Origin: Acidobacteriota bacterium
GTDB taxonomy: Bacteria; Acidobacteriota; Terriglobia; Bryobacterales; Bryobacteraceae
Length of the DNA: 64,000 bases
NCBI GenBank assembly: GCA_018268715.1
Contig: JAFDVZ010000005.1
Span: 186,001-250,000 of the forward strand
Direction of reading: 5' to 3'
How positions within the stretch are numbered: the stretch's first letter is position 1; each line of letters starts with the position of its first letter. Both the position numbers and the translations under genes were made by a program. A model generated the notes under the pieces. The model had not been told where the DNA came from, made no database searches, and worked only from the letters and a program-made list of their open reading frames with translations. Positions 53,230-61,801 of this stretch are shown here, one piece after another.

Positions 53230-53268
53230 CCCCCTTTCATCCCGCGATACAATAGGGATGAAGGGGGG
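53230..53268. repeat. Inverted repeat over the tmRNA promoter and 5' end
   Basis: CCCCCTTTCATCCC at 53230-53243 and GGGATGAAGGGGGG at 53255-53268 pair with one extra T in the left arm. The 11-base loop contains the TACAAT box. The right arm includes the first G residues of the mature tmRNA. Confidence 0.6.
53248..53253 (+). promoter_or_regulatory. Possible -10 box of the tmRNA gene
   Basis: TACAAT, 12 bases before the mature 5' end. There is no convincing -35 at 16-18 bases. If used, transcription starts a few bases before the mature end and RNase P makes the final cut. Confidence 0.35.
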
Positions 53269-53620
53269 GCGCACCGGGTTCGACGGGATAGATTCGTTGT
53301 GGGAAGGCGTGCCGGGTTCCGAGCTCCCGTAAAACGATCGGAAACACACAACTGCCAACAATCAGCAGTTTGCTTACGCTGCCTAATTTTTAGGTAGCCG
53401 CCCGGGTGTTTAGGTCCGCATGGACATCAACGGGCGTCATATGGCGGAATAGGCCGCAGGCTTCGGTCCGGAGCCGAGGGTCGAGATCAATCGGGCTAAG
53501 CAGTGGCTTTCTTCGCCGGTCTCTCAAGGTTGCTGCCGACAAATAACGAACCGGACACGCACGTAGTCATTCCACGGCGGGCTTTCTCGGACGCGGGTTC
53601 AATTCCCGCCGCCTCCACCA
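53265..53620 (+). ncRNA. ssrA: tmRNA (ssrA)
   Basis: One-piece tmRNA of about 356 bases. The acceptor stem pairs GGGGGCG at 53265-53271 with CGCCTCC before the encoded ACCA at 53617-53620; the 5' region contains the invariant GGGTTCGAC at 53275-53283, and the 3' end holds the T arm GCGGGTTCAATTCCCGC. The tag reading frame begins with GCC at 53354 and reads ANNQQFAYAA, stop TAA at 53384-53386. tmRNA rescues ribosomes stalled on broken mRNA and marks the unfinished protein for degradation. The adjacent downstream GIY-YIG gene is of note because tmRNA ends are common insertion sites. Confidence 0.97.
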
Positions 53621-53644
53621 ACCTTCGCCGAAGGCGAAGGTTGG
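53618..53644. repeat. 12-bp perfect inverted repeat at the tmRNA 3' end
   Basis: CCAACCTTCGCC at 53618-53629 and GGCGAAGGTTGG at 53633-53644 with a GAA loop. The left arm begins with the CCA of the tmRNA. A second, imperfect repeat of similar wording (CCGCC...GGCGG, GAAGCTTC) follows up to about 53670, immediately before the GIY-YIG start. Confidence 0.75.
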
Positions 53645-53678
53645 CCGCCGAAGCTTCAGCGAAGGCGGGCGCAGCCAA

Positions 53679-53978
53679 TTGTTCTACGTCTACCTCCTCC
53701 GCAGCGAGTCCCGCAGGGACAAGCGTTACACGGGCCTGACCGCCGACCTCAGGGCCCGCCTAAAAAAACACAACGAAGGCGGAGTCCCGTCCACTTCCAG
53801 TTTCCGTCCCTGGACGCTAGAAACCTACCTCGCCTTCACGACGCAAGAGCAAGCCGCCGCATTCGAACGATATCTCAAAACCGGCTCGGGCAGAGCCTTC
53901 GCAAACCGTCACCTCCGAGCCGACGCTAACGACAAGCACCACCACAAATCCGATATGCCCGCCGGGGACACAGAGTAA
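53679..53978 (+). CDS. GIY-YIG nuclease-family protein
   Basis: 99 residues. The GIY element is FYVYLL (2-7), the YIG element RYTGLTADLRARLKKHNEG (17-35) includes the catalytic Arg, and Glu in FERYLKTGSG is the metal ligand, as in YhbQ-like single-domain proteins. The start is the TTG at 53679, since no ATG or GTG with a ribosome binding site is near; the frame is open upstream through the hairpin region. This small nuclease class is often found next to tRNA or tmRNA genes after such hairpins, which suggests a small mobile or retained element. Downstream is a 548-base stretch without genes. Confidence 0.8.
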   Translation: MFYVYLLRSESRRDKRYTGLTADLRARLKKHNEGGVPSTSSFRPWTLETYLAFTTQEQAAAFERYLKTGSGRAFANRHLRADANDKHHHKSDMPAGDTE

Positions 53979-54526
53979 AAACAGCCGGCCGAAGCGAGCA
54001 AATATCGCCAGGAAACTCACCATGCGCGCAGCCCCGTGCTGACACGAGCGATACAGTCCGCGGCGCCGCAAAGCGGCCCGTCGAGGTATCTCAACACGGC
54101 ATCAAACTGAGTCTCGGACAAGCACTCGCAATTTCCGCGAATTTGCCTTGCTAATTAACTCTCAGCGGCCTAGAAAGCCACCTGCCGCGGTCATGGCGAG
54201 CCTCGAGTTAGCCCCCGAACGAACCCAGGCGCCGAATCCAGCCATGCGGAATCCGCGGCGATCAACCAAACCACCATCGCGATGCGCGCCGCCGCGAAGC
54301 GTTCCCGCATCCAGCCACGAGAAGTTCAAACAGCCATCAAGTCGCGATTGAACGTTCAGTCAACAAAAATGCGCACTTAAACCTCAATCAATTCACGATG
54401 CCTTCCCCTGGGAAACTCGACGGCCAACGCAGTCACCCACCAGCGGCCAGTTAACCTCCAAGCGACGAAATCTCGACTTTCTTTCGATAATGCCTATGCC
54501 TACTGAATATTCTATAGGTACTATTA
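53979..54526. other. Long intergenic region without recognisable genes
   Basis: About 548 bases between the GIY-YIG gene and the multi-PAS kinase. Short frames (for example 54148-54351) have no family resemblance, and their composition is not that of a coding region. An AT-rich stretch at about 54480-54530 (many TAT and ATT steps) may hold the promoter of the kinase. No second copy of the tmRNA 3' end was found here that would mark an integrated element. Confidence 0.6.
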
Positions 54527-57500
54527 ATGTACGATCGACGCGCGAGCCGCCATGAGCAGCCGTCGACGCATCGCGAGCCCGTCGGGGTCCGTCGCTGGCA
54601 GCCATCACCACAAACAATGCCGCTGACCTCTGTCGCCCCGAAGATCAATGACGCGCCGGCGTGGCGCCGATACGGCGTCGCCACGTTGGCGGTGTTGGGC
54701 GCCGCTGGCCTCCGCCTGGCGCTGGGAGTCGTCGTCGATAACATCGCCCCCTATCTGCTGTTTGGGCTGGCTATCGTAATCGCATCCTACTATGGCGGCC
54801 ACATACCCGGACTGGTCGCCACCGGCCAAAGCCTCCTGGTTAGCTGGCTCTTTTTTCTCGAACCGCGTTTCGGACTCGCCATTCGCGACAAGACGGAACT
54901 CGTCAACCTGCTCCTTCTAGCCGCCGTGGGAGCGGCCATCAGTTGGCTGAGCGGCAGGGTCACCCGGTCCCGAGCCTCGGCCCAAAGTGTGGAGACTCGA
55001 TTCCAGGCCCTCACCGGAACCATCCCCCAGTTGGTCTGGACCGCCGCGGACGACGGCCAATGGCGCTTCCACAACTCCCGTTACGTGGACTACATAGGCG
55101 ATCGTCAATGGCTCGACGCCTGTCACGAGGACGACCGCCCTGGAGTGCAAGCATTGTGGGACAAGGCGGTTCAAACCGGAGCTCCTTTCCGCGCCCAATG
55201 CCGGCTCCGGCGCGCCTCCGATCATCTCTTCCGCTGGTTCGACGTGGAGGCCCATTCAGTCGCGTCTCCAGCAGCCCACGGCGTGAAGTGGATGGCCGCC
55301 GCCACCGATGTCCACGACCAGCGCGAAACCCTCGATCAGCTGCGCGCCGAGCGGGACCGGCTCGATCTGATCATCGCCTCGGCGCCCGCCGCGCTATGCG
55401 CCTTCCGGATGGCGCCGGACGGGTCCCTCGCCATGCCCTTTGCCAGCGCCCGCTTGAGCGACATCTATGGCGTCGATCCGGCTCTGCTGGCCACCAACCT
55501 GGAGGCGCTGTTCGAACGCATCCACCCGGAGGACGCCCGCAAGGTCCGGGACGCCTTTCAACGTTCCGCCGAGACCATGTCCCCGTGGCTTGAGGAGTAT
55601 CGCGTCCGCCGCACTCCGGAAGACGAGATCTGGGTGGAGAGCCGGTCCATCCCCAGCCGCGAACCGGATGGCGGCGTGCGCTGGTACTCCTTTGCCGCCG
55701 ATATCACCTCGCGAAAGCGGATTCAGCAGGCGGCGCGCGATGCCGAGGATCGTCTCCTGTTCGCCCTCGAAGCCAGCAACACCGGTTACTGGGAGGTCGA
55801 CCTCGCCACCGGCGTCAGCAGCGGTTCGCGCCGCCATGGCATGATCTTCGGTTATCCCGGCCCCGCTCCGGACTGGAGTTTCGAACATTTCCTGTCGTTT
55901 GTCGTGCCGGAAGACCGGGCGATGGTGGCCCTTCGGCAGGGCGTCTATCAGGAAGATTTCGAGTGCCGCATCCGCCGCCTCGACGGCGAGGAGCGTTGGA
56001 TTGCGGTGTCGCGCCGTGTTGCGCCGAGCACCGCCACCGGCCCGGCCAGCCTGGTCGGCATCGTGCGGGACATCACCGATCTCAAGCGCGCCGAAGCCGC
56101 CATCCGGCGCGAAGCGGACCGCGAACTGGCCATTCTCCGCGTCATGGTGGAGGATGCGCCTGTCGGACTGGTGATGCTGGACCGGGCCATGCGCCACGTT
56201 CGGGTCAGCCGCCGCTGGATGCAGGACGCCGGCGTCACCGCCGAACAAGTGCTCGGGAAGACCCACTCCGAAGTCTTCCCGGACCTTCCCGCCTCCTGGC
56301 TCGACGCCATTCGCCGCGGCTTGGCCGGAGAACGGCTTTCCCGAACGGGCGAATGTTACACCGACAAGGATGGCCGGGAGCGGTGGGTGAACTGGGAAAT
56401 CCATCCCTGGGGCGACGACGGCGTCGAAACCGGCGGCGTCATCATCTATGTTGATGATTTCACCGAGCGCCGACGCACCGAGAACGCCGCCCGCCGTCTC
56501 GACCTCGAGTACCGCGCCCTGTTCGAGAATCTGTCGCAAGGGCTCGCCTACTGCCGCATCGTTTATGAGGATGGGGTCGCCGTCGACTGGAAGTATCTCC
56601 GCGTCAACCAGGCGTTTGAAGCCCTCACCGGCCTCAAGGGCATATCCGGCATGCGCGTGTCCGACGCCATTCCCGGTTTCATGGTCAGCGGCCGGCCCCT
56701 GCTCGACCGATACGCCCGCGTGGCCGAAACCGGCGTTCAGGAACAGTTCGAGGTTCAAATCGAAGCCCTGGACGAGTGGTTCTCGGTGTCGGCCTATAGC
56801 CCGGAACGAGGGTATTTCGTGGCGGTTTTTGAGGTGATCACCGAACGCCGCCGCGCCGAGGAGGAACTTCGCGAGAGCCGCCGCCGCCTGCAACTGGCCT
56901 TGGAAATAGCCGAACTGGGCTTCGTGGAATACGATCCCACGGGCGACGTGATGTCTGCCTCCGACCGCTTCCGCGCCATCTTCGGGCTGGGTGAACACCC
57001 GTCGCTCGCCGACGCCACGGCGCGCATCCACCCCGACGACCGGCCTTCGCTCCTGCCCTGGACGGAACGGCTGAAGGGGGATGTCGAGTCGTGGCAGTCC
57101 GAATATCGCCTGCTTCTGCCGGACGGCGGCGTGCGATGGATCGCCGCGCGCGGCGCCCTCCATCGCCACGGAAACTCGCTGCGCATGCTCGGCGTGGCTC
57201 GCGACATCACCCGCGAACGGACCGCTGAGCGAGCCCTTCGCCGGAATGAGGCGCTCTATCGGGCCATTGCGCGCACGATCCCCGAAGCGGGAATCTGGGT
57301 CGTCGATCCGTCCCTCCGGATGGTCGCCGCCGAGGGAGAATTGAGCGGCCTGTTCGGCGTCGAGGGCATTCGCGGCGCCGGCGAGCGGTTCAAGAAGGCG
57401 CTAGCCGGCGAAACGGACTCGTTTGAAACCCAGGTCGGCGACCGGACCTTGTGGGTGCGTGACCGTCCCGTGCTCGACGACTCGGGCGAGATTGCCTTCG

Positions 57501-58291
57501 CCATGGAATTGGCCCTCGACATCACCACGCGCAAACTGGCCGAACAGCGGATCCAGAACCTGAACGTGGAACTGGAGGAGAGGGTCCGTCAACGCACTTC
57601 GGAACTCGAAACGGCGAACGCCGAACTCGAGGCCTTCACCTATTCCGTCTCGCACGATCTCCGGGCGCCGCTTCGCGGCATCGACGGCTGGAGTCTCGCT
57701 TTGATGGAGGACTACGGCGCCGGCCTCGACGAGCGGGCCACTCAGTACCTCGGCCGTGTGCGCACGGAGGCGCAACGCATGGGCCGCCTCATCGACGGGC
57801 TTTTACGTCTGTCCCGGATCGTTCGCGGCGACATGACCATCCGTCCGGTGGACATGTCCGCATTGGCCAACCGGGTCGCCGGCCGGCTGGTCGAGGCTCA
57901 CCCGGATCGCCGCATCGAGTTTGTCATCGAGCCGGGCCTGGCCGCCATCGGCGACGCGGGAATGCTCGACATCGCGCTCACCAACCTGTTCGACAACGCC
58001 GTTAAGTTTACCGGCAAACGCGAGGTGGCGGTCATCTCCCTTGGCCGTTCCAATGAACCCGACGGAGCCCGCTTCTTCGTCCGCGACAATGGCGCCGGCT
58101 TTGACATGGAGTTCGCCGGCCTGCTGTTCGGCGCGTTCCAGCGCCTCCACTCGCAAGCGGAATTCCCCGGCACCGGCATCGGCCTGGCTACGGTCCAGCG
58201 AGTGGTCCGCCGCCACGGCGGAAACATCCGGGCGAGCTCCGAACCCGAAAAAGGCGCGATATTCTCGTTTGTACTCGAAAGGTCTTCATGA
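54527..58291 (+). CDS. Membrane-bound sensor histidine kinase with DUF4118-like and seven PAS domains
   Basis: 1254 residues from the ATG at 54527; an ATG at 54617 (MPLTSVAPKIND) is an equally reasonable start and would give 1224. Neither has a clear ribosome binding site. Residues 45-140 form about four membrane helices of the DUF4118 type (ALGVVVDNIAPYLLFGLAIVIASYYGGHIPGLVA). Seven PAS/PAC units follow (about 155-255, 285-395, 405-510, 530-640, 650-760, 775-890, 900-1000). HisKA has His1043 in YSVSHDLRAPLRGIDGW and the ATPase domain shows NLFDNAVKFT and VRDNGAGFDM...GTGIGLATVQR. It overlaps the next gene by four bases. Such HKs resemble phytochrome-type kinases in their HisKA. Confidence 0.93.
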   Translation: MYDRRASRHEQPSTHREPVGVRRWQPSPQTMPLTSVAPKINDAPAWRRYGVATLAVLGAAGLRLALGVVVDNIAPYLLFGLAIVIASYYGGHIPGLVATGQSLLVSWLFFLEPRFGLAIRDKTELVNLLLLAAVGAAISWLSGRVTRSRASAQSVETRFQALTGTIPQLVWTAADDGQWRFHNSRYVDYIGDRQWLDACHEDDRPGVQALWDKAVQTGAPFRAQCRLRRASDHLFRWFDVEAHSVASPAAHGVKWMAAATDVHDQRETLDQLRAERDRLDLIIASAPAALCAFRMAPDGSLAMPFASARLSDIYGVDPALLATNLEALFERIHPEDARKVRDAFQRSAETMSPWLEEYRVRRTPEDEIWVESRSIPSREPDGGVRWYSFAADITSRKRIQQAARDAEDRLLFALEASNTGYWEVDLATGVSSGSRRHGMIFGYPGPAPDWSFEHFLSFVVPEDRAMVALRQGVYQEDFECRIRRLDGEERWIAVSRRVAPSTATGPASLVGIVRDITDLKRAEAAIRREADRELAILRVMVEDAPVGLVMLDRAMRHVRVSRRWMQDAGVTAEQVLGKTHSEVFPDLPASWLDAIRRGLAGERLSRTGECYTDKDGRERWVNWEIHPWGDDGVETGGVIIYVDDFTERRRTENAARRLDLEYRALFENLSQGLAYCRIVYEDGVAVDWKYLRVNQAFEALTGLKGISGMRVSDAIPGFMVSGRPLLDRYARVAETGVQEQFEVQIEALDEWFSVSAYSPERGYFVAVFEVITERRRAEEELRESRRRLQLALEIAELGFVEYDPTGDVMSASDRFRAIFGLGEHPSLADATARIHPDDRPSLLPWTERLKGDVESWQSEYRLLLPDGGVRWIAARGALHRHGNSLRMLGVARDITRERTAERALRRNEALYRAIARTIPEAGIWVVDPSLRMVAAEGELSGLFGVEGIRGAGERFKKALAGETDSFETQVGDRTLWVRDRPVLDDSGEIAFAMELALDITTRKLAEQRIQNLNVELEERVRQRTSELETANAELEAFTYSVSHDLRAPLRGIDGWSLALMEDYGAGLDERATQYLGRVRTEAQRMGRLIDGLLRLSRIVRGDMTIRPVDMSALANRVAGRLVEAHPDRRIEFVIEPGLAAIGDAGMLDIALTNLFDNAVKFTGKREVAVISLGRSNEPDGARFFVRDNGAGFDMEFAGLLFGAFQRLHSQAEFPGTGIGLATVQRVVRRHGGNIRASSEPEKGAIFSFVLERSS

Positions 58292-58704
58292 AACCGAAAA
58301 TCATCCTGCTCGTCGAGGACAATCCCAGCGACGTGGACCTCACCCGGCGCGCGCTCGACCGTAGCCACATCGCTAATGAACTGGTGGTCGCCGAAGACGG
58401 CAAGATCGCCGTGGACTATCTTGCCTCCGCTGCGGAGTTACCCGCCCTGGTGCTGCTCGATCTCAATCTCCCCAAGGTTCCCGGACTCGAGGTGCTGCGA
58501 AGAATCCGCTCCGCCGCGGCGACGCGCAGGTTGCCTGTGGTGATTCTGACTTCATCCGACGAACAGGTGGACCGGGCGCGGGGGTATGATTTGGGGGTGA
58601 ACAGCTATATTCGCAAGCCGGTGGATTTCCAGCAGTTCGTCGATGCTATCGCGAGCCTGGGCTTATATTGGCTGGTGCTGAATGAGCCGCCGCCGAATCT
58701 CTAG
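58288..58704 (+). CDS. Single-domain response regulator (Rcp1-like)
   Basis: 138 residues, receiver only. Acidic residues in IILLVEDNPSDVDLTRRAL, phospho-acceptor Asp58 in VLLDLNLPKVPGLEVL, Thr in ILTSSDEQ and Lys in YIRKPVDFQQF. This is the form of receivers that follow phytochrome-type kinases (Rcp1). ATG overlaps the stop of the kinase gene by four bases (ATGA), so it is the natural partner. No output domain. Confidence 0.94.
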   Translation: MKPKIILLVEDNPSDVDLTRRALDRSHIANELVVAEDGKIAVDYLASAAELPALVLLDLNLPKVPGLEVLRRIRSAAATRRLPVVILTSSDEQVDRARGYDLGVNSYIRKPVDFQQFVDAIASLGLYWLVLNEPPPNL

Positions 58705-58715
58705 AGGGTCTGCCC

Positions 58716-61700
58716 ATGAGTACCCTCCGCGTCCTCTTTGTTGAGGATTCCGAACTCGACGTGGAACTCGAACGCCGCGCGCTCGAACAGGCGGGCCATC
58801 GGGTGGAGTCGCGATGTGTCGAGAATGCGGCCGCCATGCGCGAAGCGCTGGCCGGGGGCCGTTGGGACGTGGTGCTGGCCGATTGCCGTTTGCCACGCTT
58901 CAACGCCAATTCCGCGCTCGCGGTGCTCCATGAGTCAGGCTGGGAAATCCCCTTCATCGTGGTTACGGGAACTGTCAGCGACCGCGAGGCCGTCGCGCTG
59001 ATGAGGGCCGGCGCCACCGATTATGTATTGAAGGACAATCTCGTCCGCCTCGCCCCGGTCGTCGAACGTACGGTCGCGGAAGTCCAGGATCGTCGGCAGG
59101 CCCGGGCGAAGCTGCTCGACAGCATGGAGCGGCTGAACCTGGCGCTCGATGCGGCGCGTCTGGGCATCTGGGAATGGGACCTGGCGGCGAATTCGCTCTA
59201 CTTCTCCCCGGAATGCCGTCGCATGGTGGGGGTGGAGACCTTCGCCTGCACATGGGAAGCGCTCGCCGCTCTGGTGCATCCAGACGATCTTCCGAGGGCC
59301 GTGGAGGAGGCGAAGAGCGCCATCGCCGCCCGTGAAAGTTATTCGACCGAACTCCGCATCCGCCGCGGAGATGGGGAGCTGCGCTGGATCCTGAATTTCG
59401 CGCAGGCCAGGTACTCCGCCGACGGCGCGCCGGAGCGTCTCATCGGCATCGTTCAGGACATCACCGAGCGCAAGCGCGCCGAGGAGCAGCTCAGTCGAAG
59501 CCAGACTCTGCTCAATTCCATGATCTCGTCGGCTCTCGACGGCTTCATCGTCATGGATTCGAAAGGCTCCGTGGTGCTGTGGAACCGCGCTGCGGAAACG
59601 ATGTTCGGCTACACCGCCGCCGAGGCCGAGGGACGCCAGTTGCACGAACTGGTGGCTCCTGAATCCACGCATGCCGCCTACATGGCCGGCCTGCGCACCT
59701 TCTTCGCCACCGGCGAAGGTAGGATCCTCCGGCGCATCATCGAGCTGACCGCCCAGCGCAGGGACGGCGTCGAGTTTCCCGTCGAACTGGGTGTGGCTCC
59801 CCTGTACTTGTCCGGCCAACTCCATGCGGTCGGCGTGGTTCGCGACATCACGGAGCGAAAGCGCGCCGAGGTCGCCCTGCGCGAAAGCGAGCAACGGTGG
59901 CAATTCGCCCTGGAAAGCGCGGGTGACGGCGTCTGGGACTGGAACGCTCAAACCGGAACCACATTCTTTTCCCGCCAGTGGAAGGCCCTGCTCGGCTATG
60001 AGGACCACGAAATCGGCTCGAACCCCTCCGAGTTCTCCGACCGGATCCATCCTGACGATGTCCAGACTTTCCAGGAAGCTCTGGACAGGCACCACGCGGG
60101 CGAAACACTCGCCTACTCCGTCGAATATCGCTTGCGTTGCAAGGATGGCTCCTACAAGCCCATCCTCGGCCGCGGCCGCGTCATCGAACGTGCGCCCGAC
60201 GGAACGCCCCTGCGCATGATCGGGATCCACACCGACTTGACTCCGCTCAAGGCCGCCGAGGCCGAGCGCGAGCGGCTCCAGACCCAGTTCTTCCAGGCGC
60301 AGAAGATGGAGAGTCTGGGACGCCTGGCCGGCGGCATCGCCCACGACTTCAACAATCTCCTTACCGTGATCAACGGATACGCCGGTCTGAGCCTGACCAA
60401 CCTGCCCGCCGACGCCTCCCTGCGCGAGCCCCTGGAACAAATTCATGGCGCCGGCGAGCGCGCCACCGCGCTGGTCCGCCAGTTGCTGGCCTTCAGCCGG
60501 AAAAGCCCTCCCGCGCCGGATTCCGTCAATCTCAACGACGTGGTGGAGGATCTCCGCAAGACCGTTCTTCGTCTGGTCGGTGAGGACATTCGAATCGTCT
60601 GCTCGCTCGCGCCCGACCTGCCGTTGACGGTGGCCGATCGAAACCAGGTGGAGCAACTGCTGCTGAACCTGGTGGTCAACTCCCGCGACGCCATGCCGAA
60701 CGGCGGGGTGCTCACCATTGAGACCGCGATCGCCACCCCCCAGGGCGTCTGCGCGCTGTGTAACCGGGAGATTCCGCGGCTCGCCTACGTGGCCCTCCGC
60801 GTTCGCGACACCGGCACGGGCGTGAACGAACAGACCCTGCGCCATATGTTCGAGCCGTTTTTCACCACCAAGCCCGTCGGGCAGGGAACCGGCCTGGGGC
60901 TCTCGGTTGTGCACGGCATCGTGCGGCAGAGCAATGGACACCTTCAGGTTACCAGCGAGCTTGGCGTCGGCGTCGAGATGTCGGCCTACTTCCCCCTCGG
61001 AGCCGAACGCAAGGCCGCGCCCGCCCCACGCCTCCGCGCCGCCGTCGGCCATGGCGAAACCGTGGTCCTCGTAGAAGACGCGCCCGAAGTGCGTCTGTTC
61101 CTGGTGCGCGTGCTCGATAGCTTTGGCTATCGCGTTCTCGACGCCCCTTCGGGTCCCGCGGCGCTCGAATTGCTCGCCGCCGAGCCCGCCGACCTGTTGA
61201 TCACCGACGTCGTGATGCCCACCATGGACGGCCGAGAGTTGGCCTCCCGGGCTCGCGCGCTACAGCCGGACCTGCCCATCCTCTTCGTTTCGGGATACTC
61301 GGCGGACGTCATCGACAGCTCCAAGGGCCTTCTCGCAGGCGAGGAGTTCATCGTGAAACCCGTCAGCCCCGACGCCCTTGCGTCCGCCGTCCGCCGCATT
61401 CTGGCCGGCCGCCGGCATTCGACACGGATTCTTGTGGTGGATGACGAGCCGGGCATCCGAGGCTACGTTCGCTCCGTGCTGGAGCGATCCGGCTACATCG
61501 TCGACGAGGCCGACGACGGAGCCGTCGCGATCTCCAAAATCCGGCAGGCCCCTCCGGATCTCGTGATTACCGATCTCGTGATGCCTGAAAAGGAGGGTCT
61601 GGAGCTCATCAGCGTCCTGCGCAGAAGCTATCCGAGCGTCCGGATCCTCGCCATGTCGGGGGCGGCCGGCGGACGTTTCCTGCCCATCGCCGAGCATCTG

Positions 61701-61790
61701 GGAGCGGACGGCTCCCTACCCAAGCCGGTCGGACCCGCCGAGTTGCTCGCCAAGGTTCGGGAGCTGCTTTCTCCCCAACCCGCGCGCTGA
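58716..61790 (+). CDS. Hybrid histidine kinase with three receivers and three PAS domains
   Basis: 1024 residues, soluble. Order: receiver 1 (about 5-115, phospho-Asp56 in LADCRLP), PAS 1 (137-250), PAS 2 (262-375), PAS 3 (390-505), HisKA (530-595, His543 in GGIAHDFNNLLT), HATPase (640-755, NLVVNSRDAMPNGG and RDTGTGVNEQT, FFTTKPVGQGTGLGLSVV), receiver 2 (778-895, ITDVVMPTMDG) and receiver 3 (903-1020, ITDLVMPEKEG). The N-terminal receiver probably takes phosphate from the upstream kinase at 54527 and controls this kinase, giving a phosphorelay. It starts 11 bases after the single receiver gene. No output gene adjacent. Confidence 0.94.
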   Translation: MSTLRVLFVEDSELDVELERRALEQAGHRVESRCVENAAAMREALAGGRWDVVLADCRLPRFNANSALAVLHESGWEIPFIVVTGTVSDREAVALMRAGATDYVLKDNLVRLAPVVERTVAEVQDRRQARAKLLDSMERLNLALDAARLGIWEWDLAANSLYFSPECRRMVGVETFACTWEALAALVHPDDLPRAVEEAKSAIAARESYSTELRIRRGDGELRWILNFAQARYSADGAPERLIGIVQDITERKRAEEQLSRSQTLLNSMISSALDGFIVMDSKGSVVLWNRAAETMFGYTAAEAEGRQLHELVAPESTHAAYMAGLRTFFATGEGRILRRIIELTAQRRDGVEFPVELGVAPLYLSGQLHAVGVVRDITERKRAEVALRESEQRWQFALESAGDGVWDWNAQTGTTFFSRQWKALLGYEDHEIGSNPSEFSDRIHPDDVQTFQEALDRHHAGETLAYSVEYRLRCKDGSYKPILGRGRVIERAPDGTPLRMIGIHTDLTPLKAAEAERERLQTQFFQAQKMESLGRLAGGIAHDFNNLLTVINGYAGLSLTNLPADASLREPLEQIHGAGERATALVRQLLAFSRKSPPAPDSVNLNDVVEDLRKTVLRLVGEDIRIVCSLAPDLPLTVADRNQVEQLLLNLVVNSRDAMPNGGVLTIETAIATPQGVCALCNREIPRLAYVALRVRDTGTGVNEQTLRHMFEPFFTTKPVGQGTGLGLSVVHGIVRQSNGHLQVTSELGVGVEMSAYFPLGAERKAAPAPRLRAAVGHGETVVLVEDAPEVRLFLVRVLDSFGYRVLDAPSGPAALELLAAEPADLLITDVVMPTMDGRELASRARALQPDLPILFVSGYSADVIDSSKGLLAGEEFIVKPVSPDALASAVRRILAGRRHSTRILVVDDEPGIRGYVRSVLERSGYIVDEADDGAVAISKIRQAPPDLVITDLVMPEKEGLELISVLRRSYPSVRILAMSGAAGGRFLPIAEHLGADGSLPKPVGPAELLAKVRELLSPQPAR

Positions 61791-61801
61791 ACCGGTCCAG
61801 C

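Noticed and set aside
53496-53678. Minus-strand frame of 60 residues containing AGIEPASEKARR
   Set aside because: It is antisense to the tmRNA 3' end; this wording is a well-known false gene opposite tRNA/tmRNA T arms.
54148-54351. 67-residue frame in the intergenic region after the GIY-YIG gene
   Set aside because: Pro/Arg/Ser-rich, no family resemblance, no ribosome binding site.
53979-54526. Integrated element with a second attachment site downstream of tmRNA
   Set aside because: No integrase gene and no second copy of the tmRNA 3' end is found within the window.
55394-57169. 591-residue minus-strand frame
   Set aside because: Shadow of the multi-PAS kinase; no recognisable motifs.
58935-61052. 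705-residue minus-strand frame
   Set aside because: It is a shadow of the hybrid kinase gene, caused by high GC; no domain is visible.
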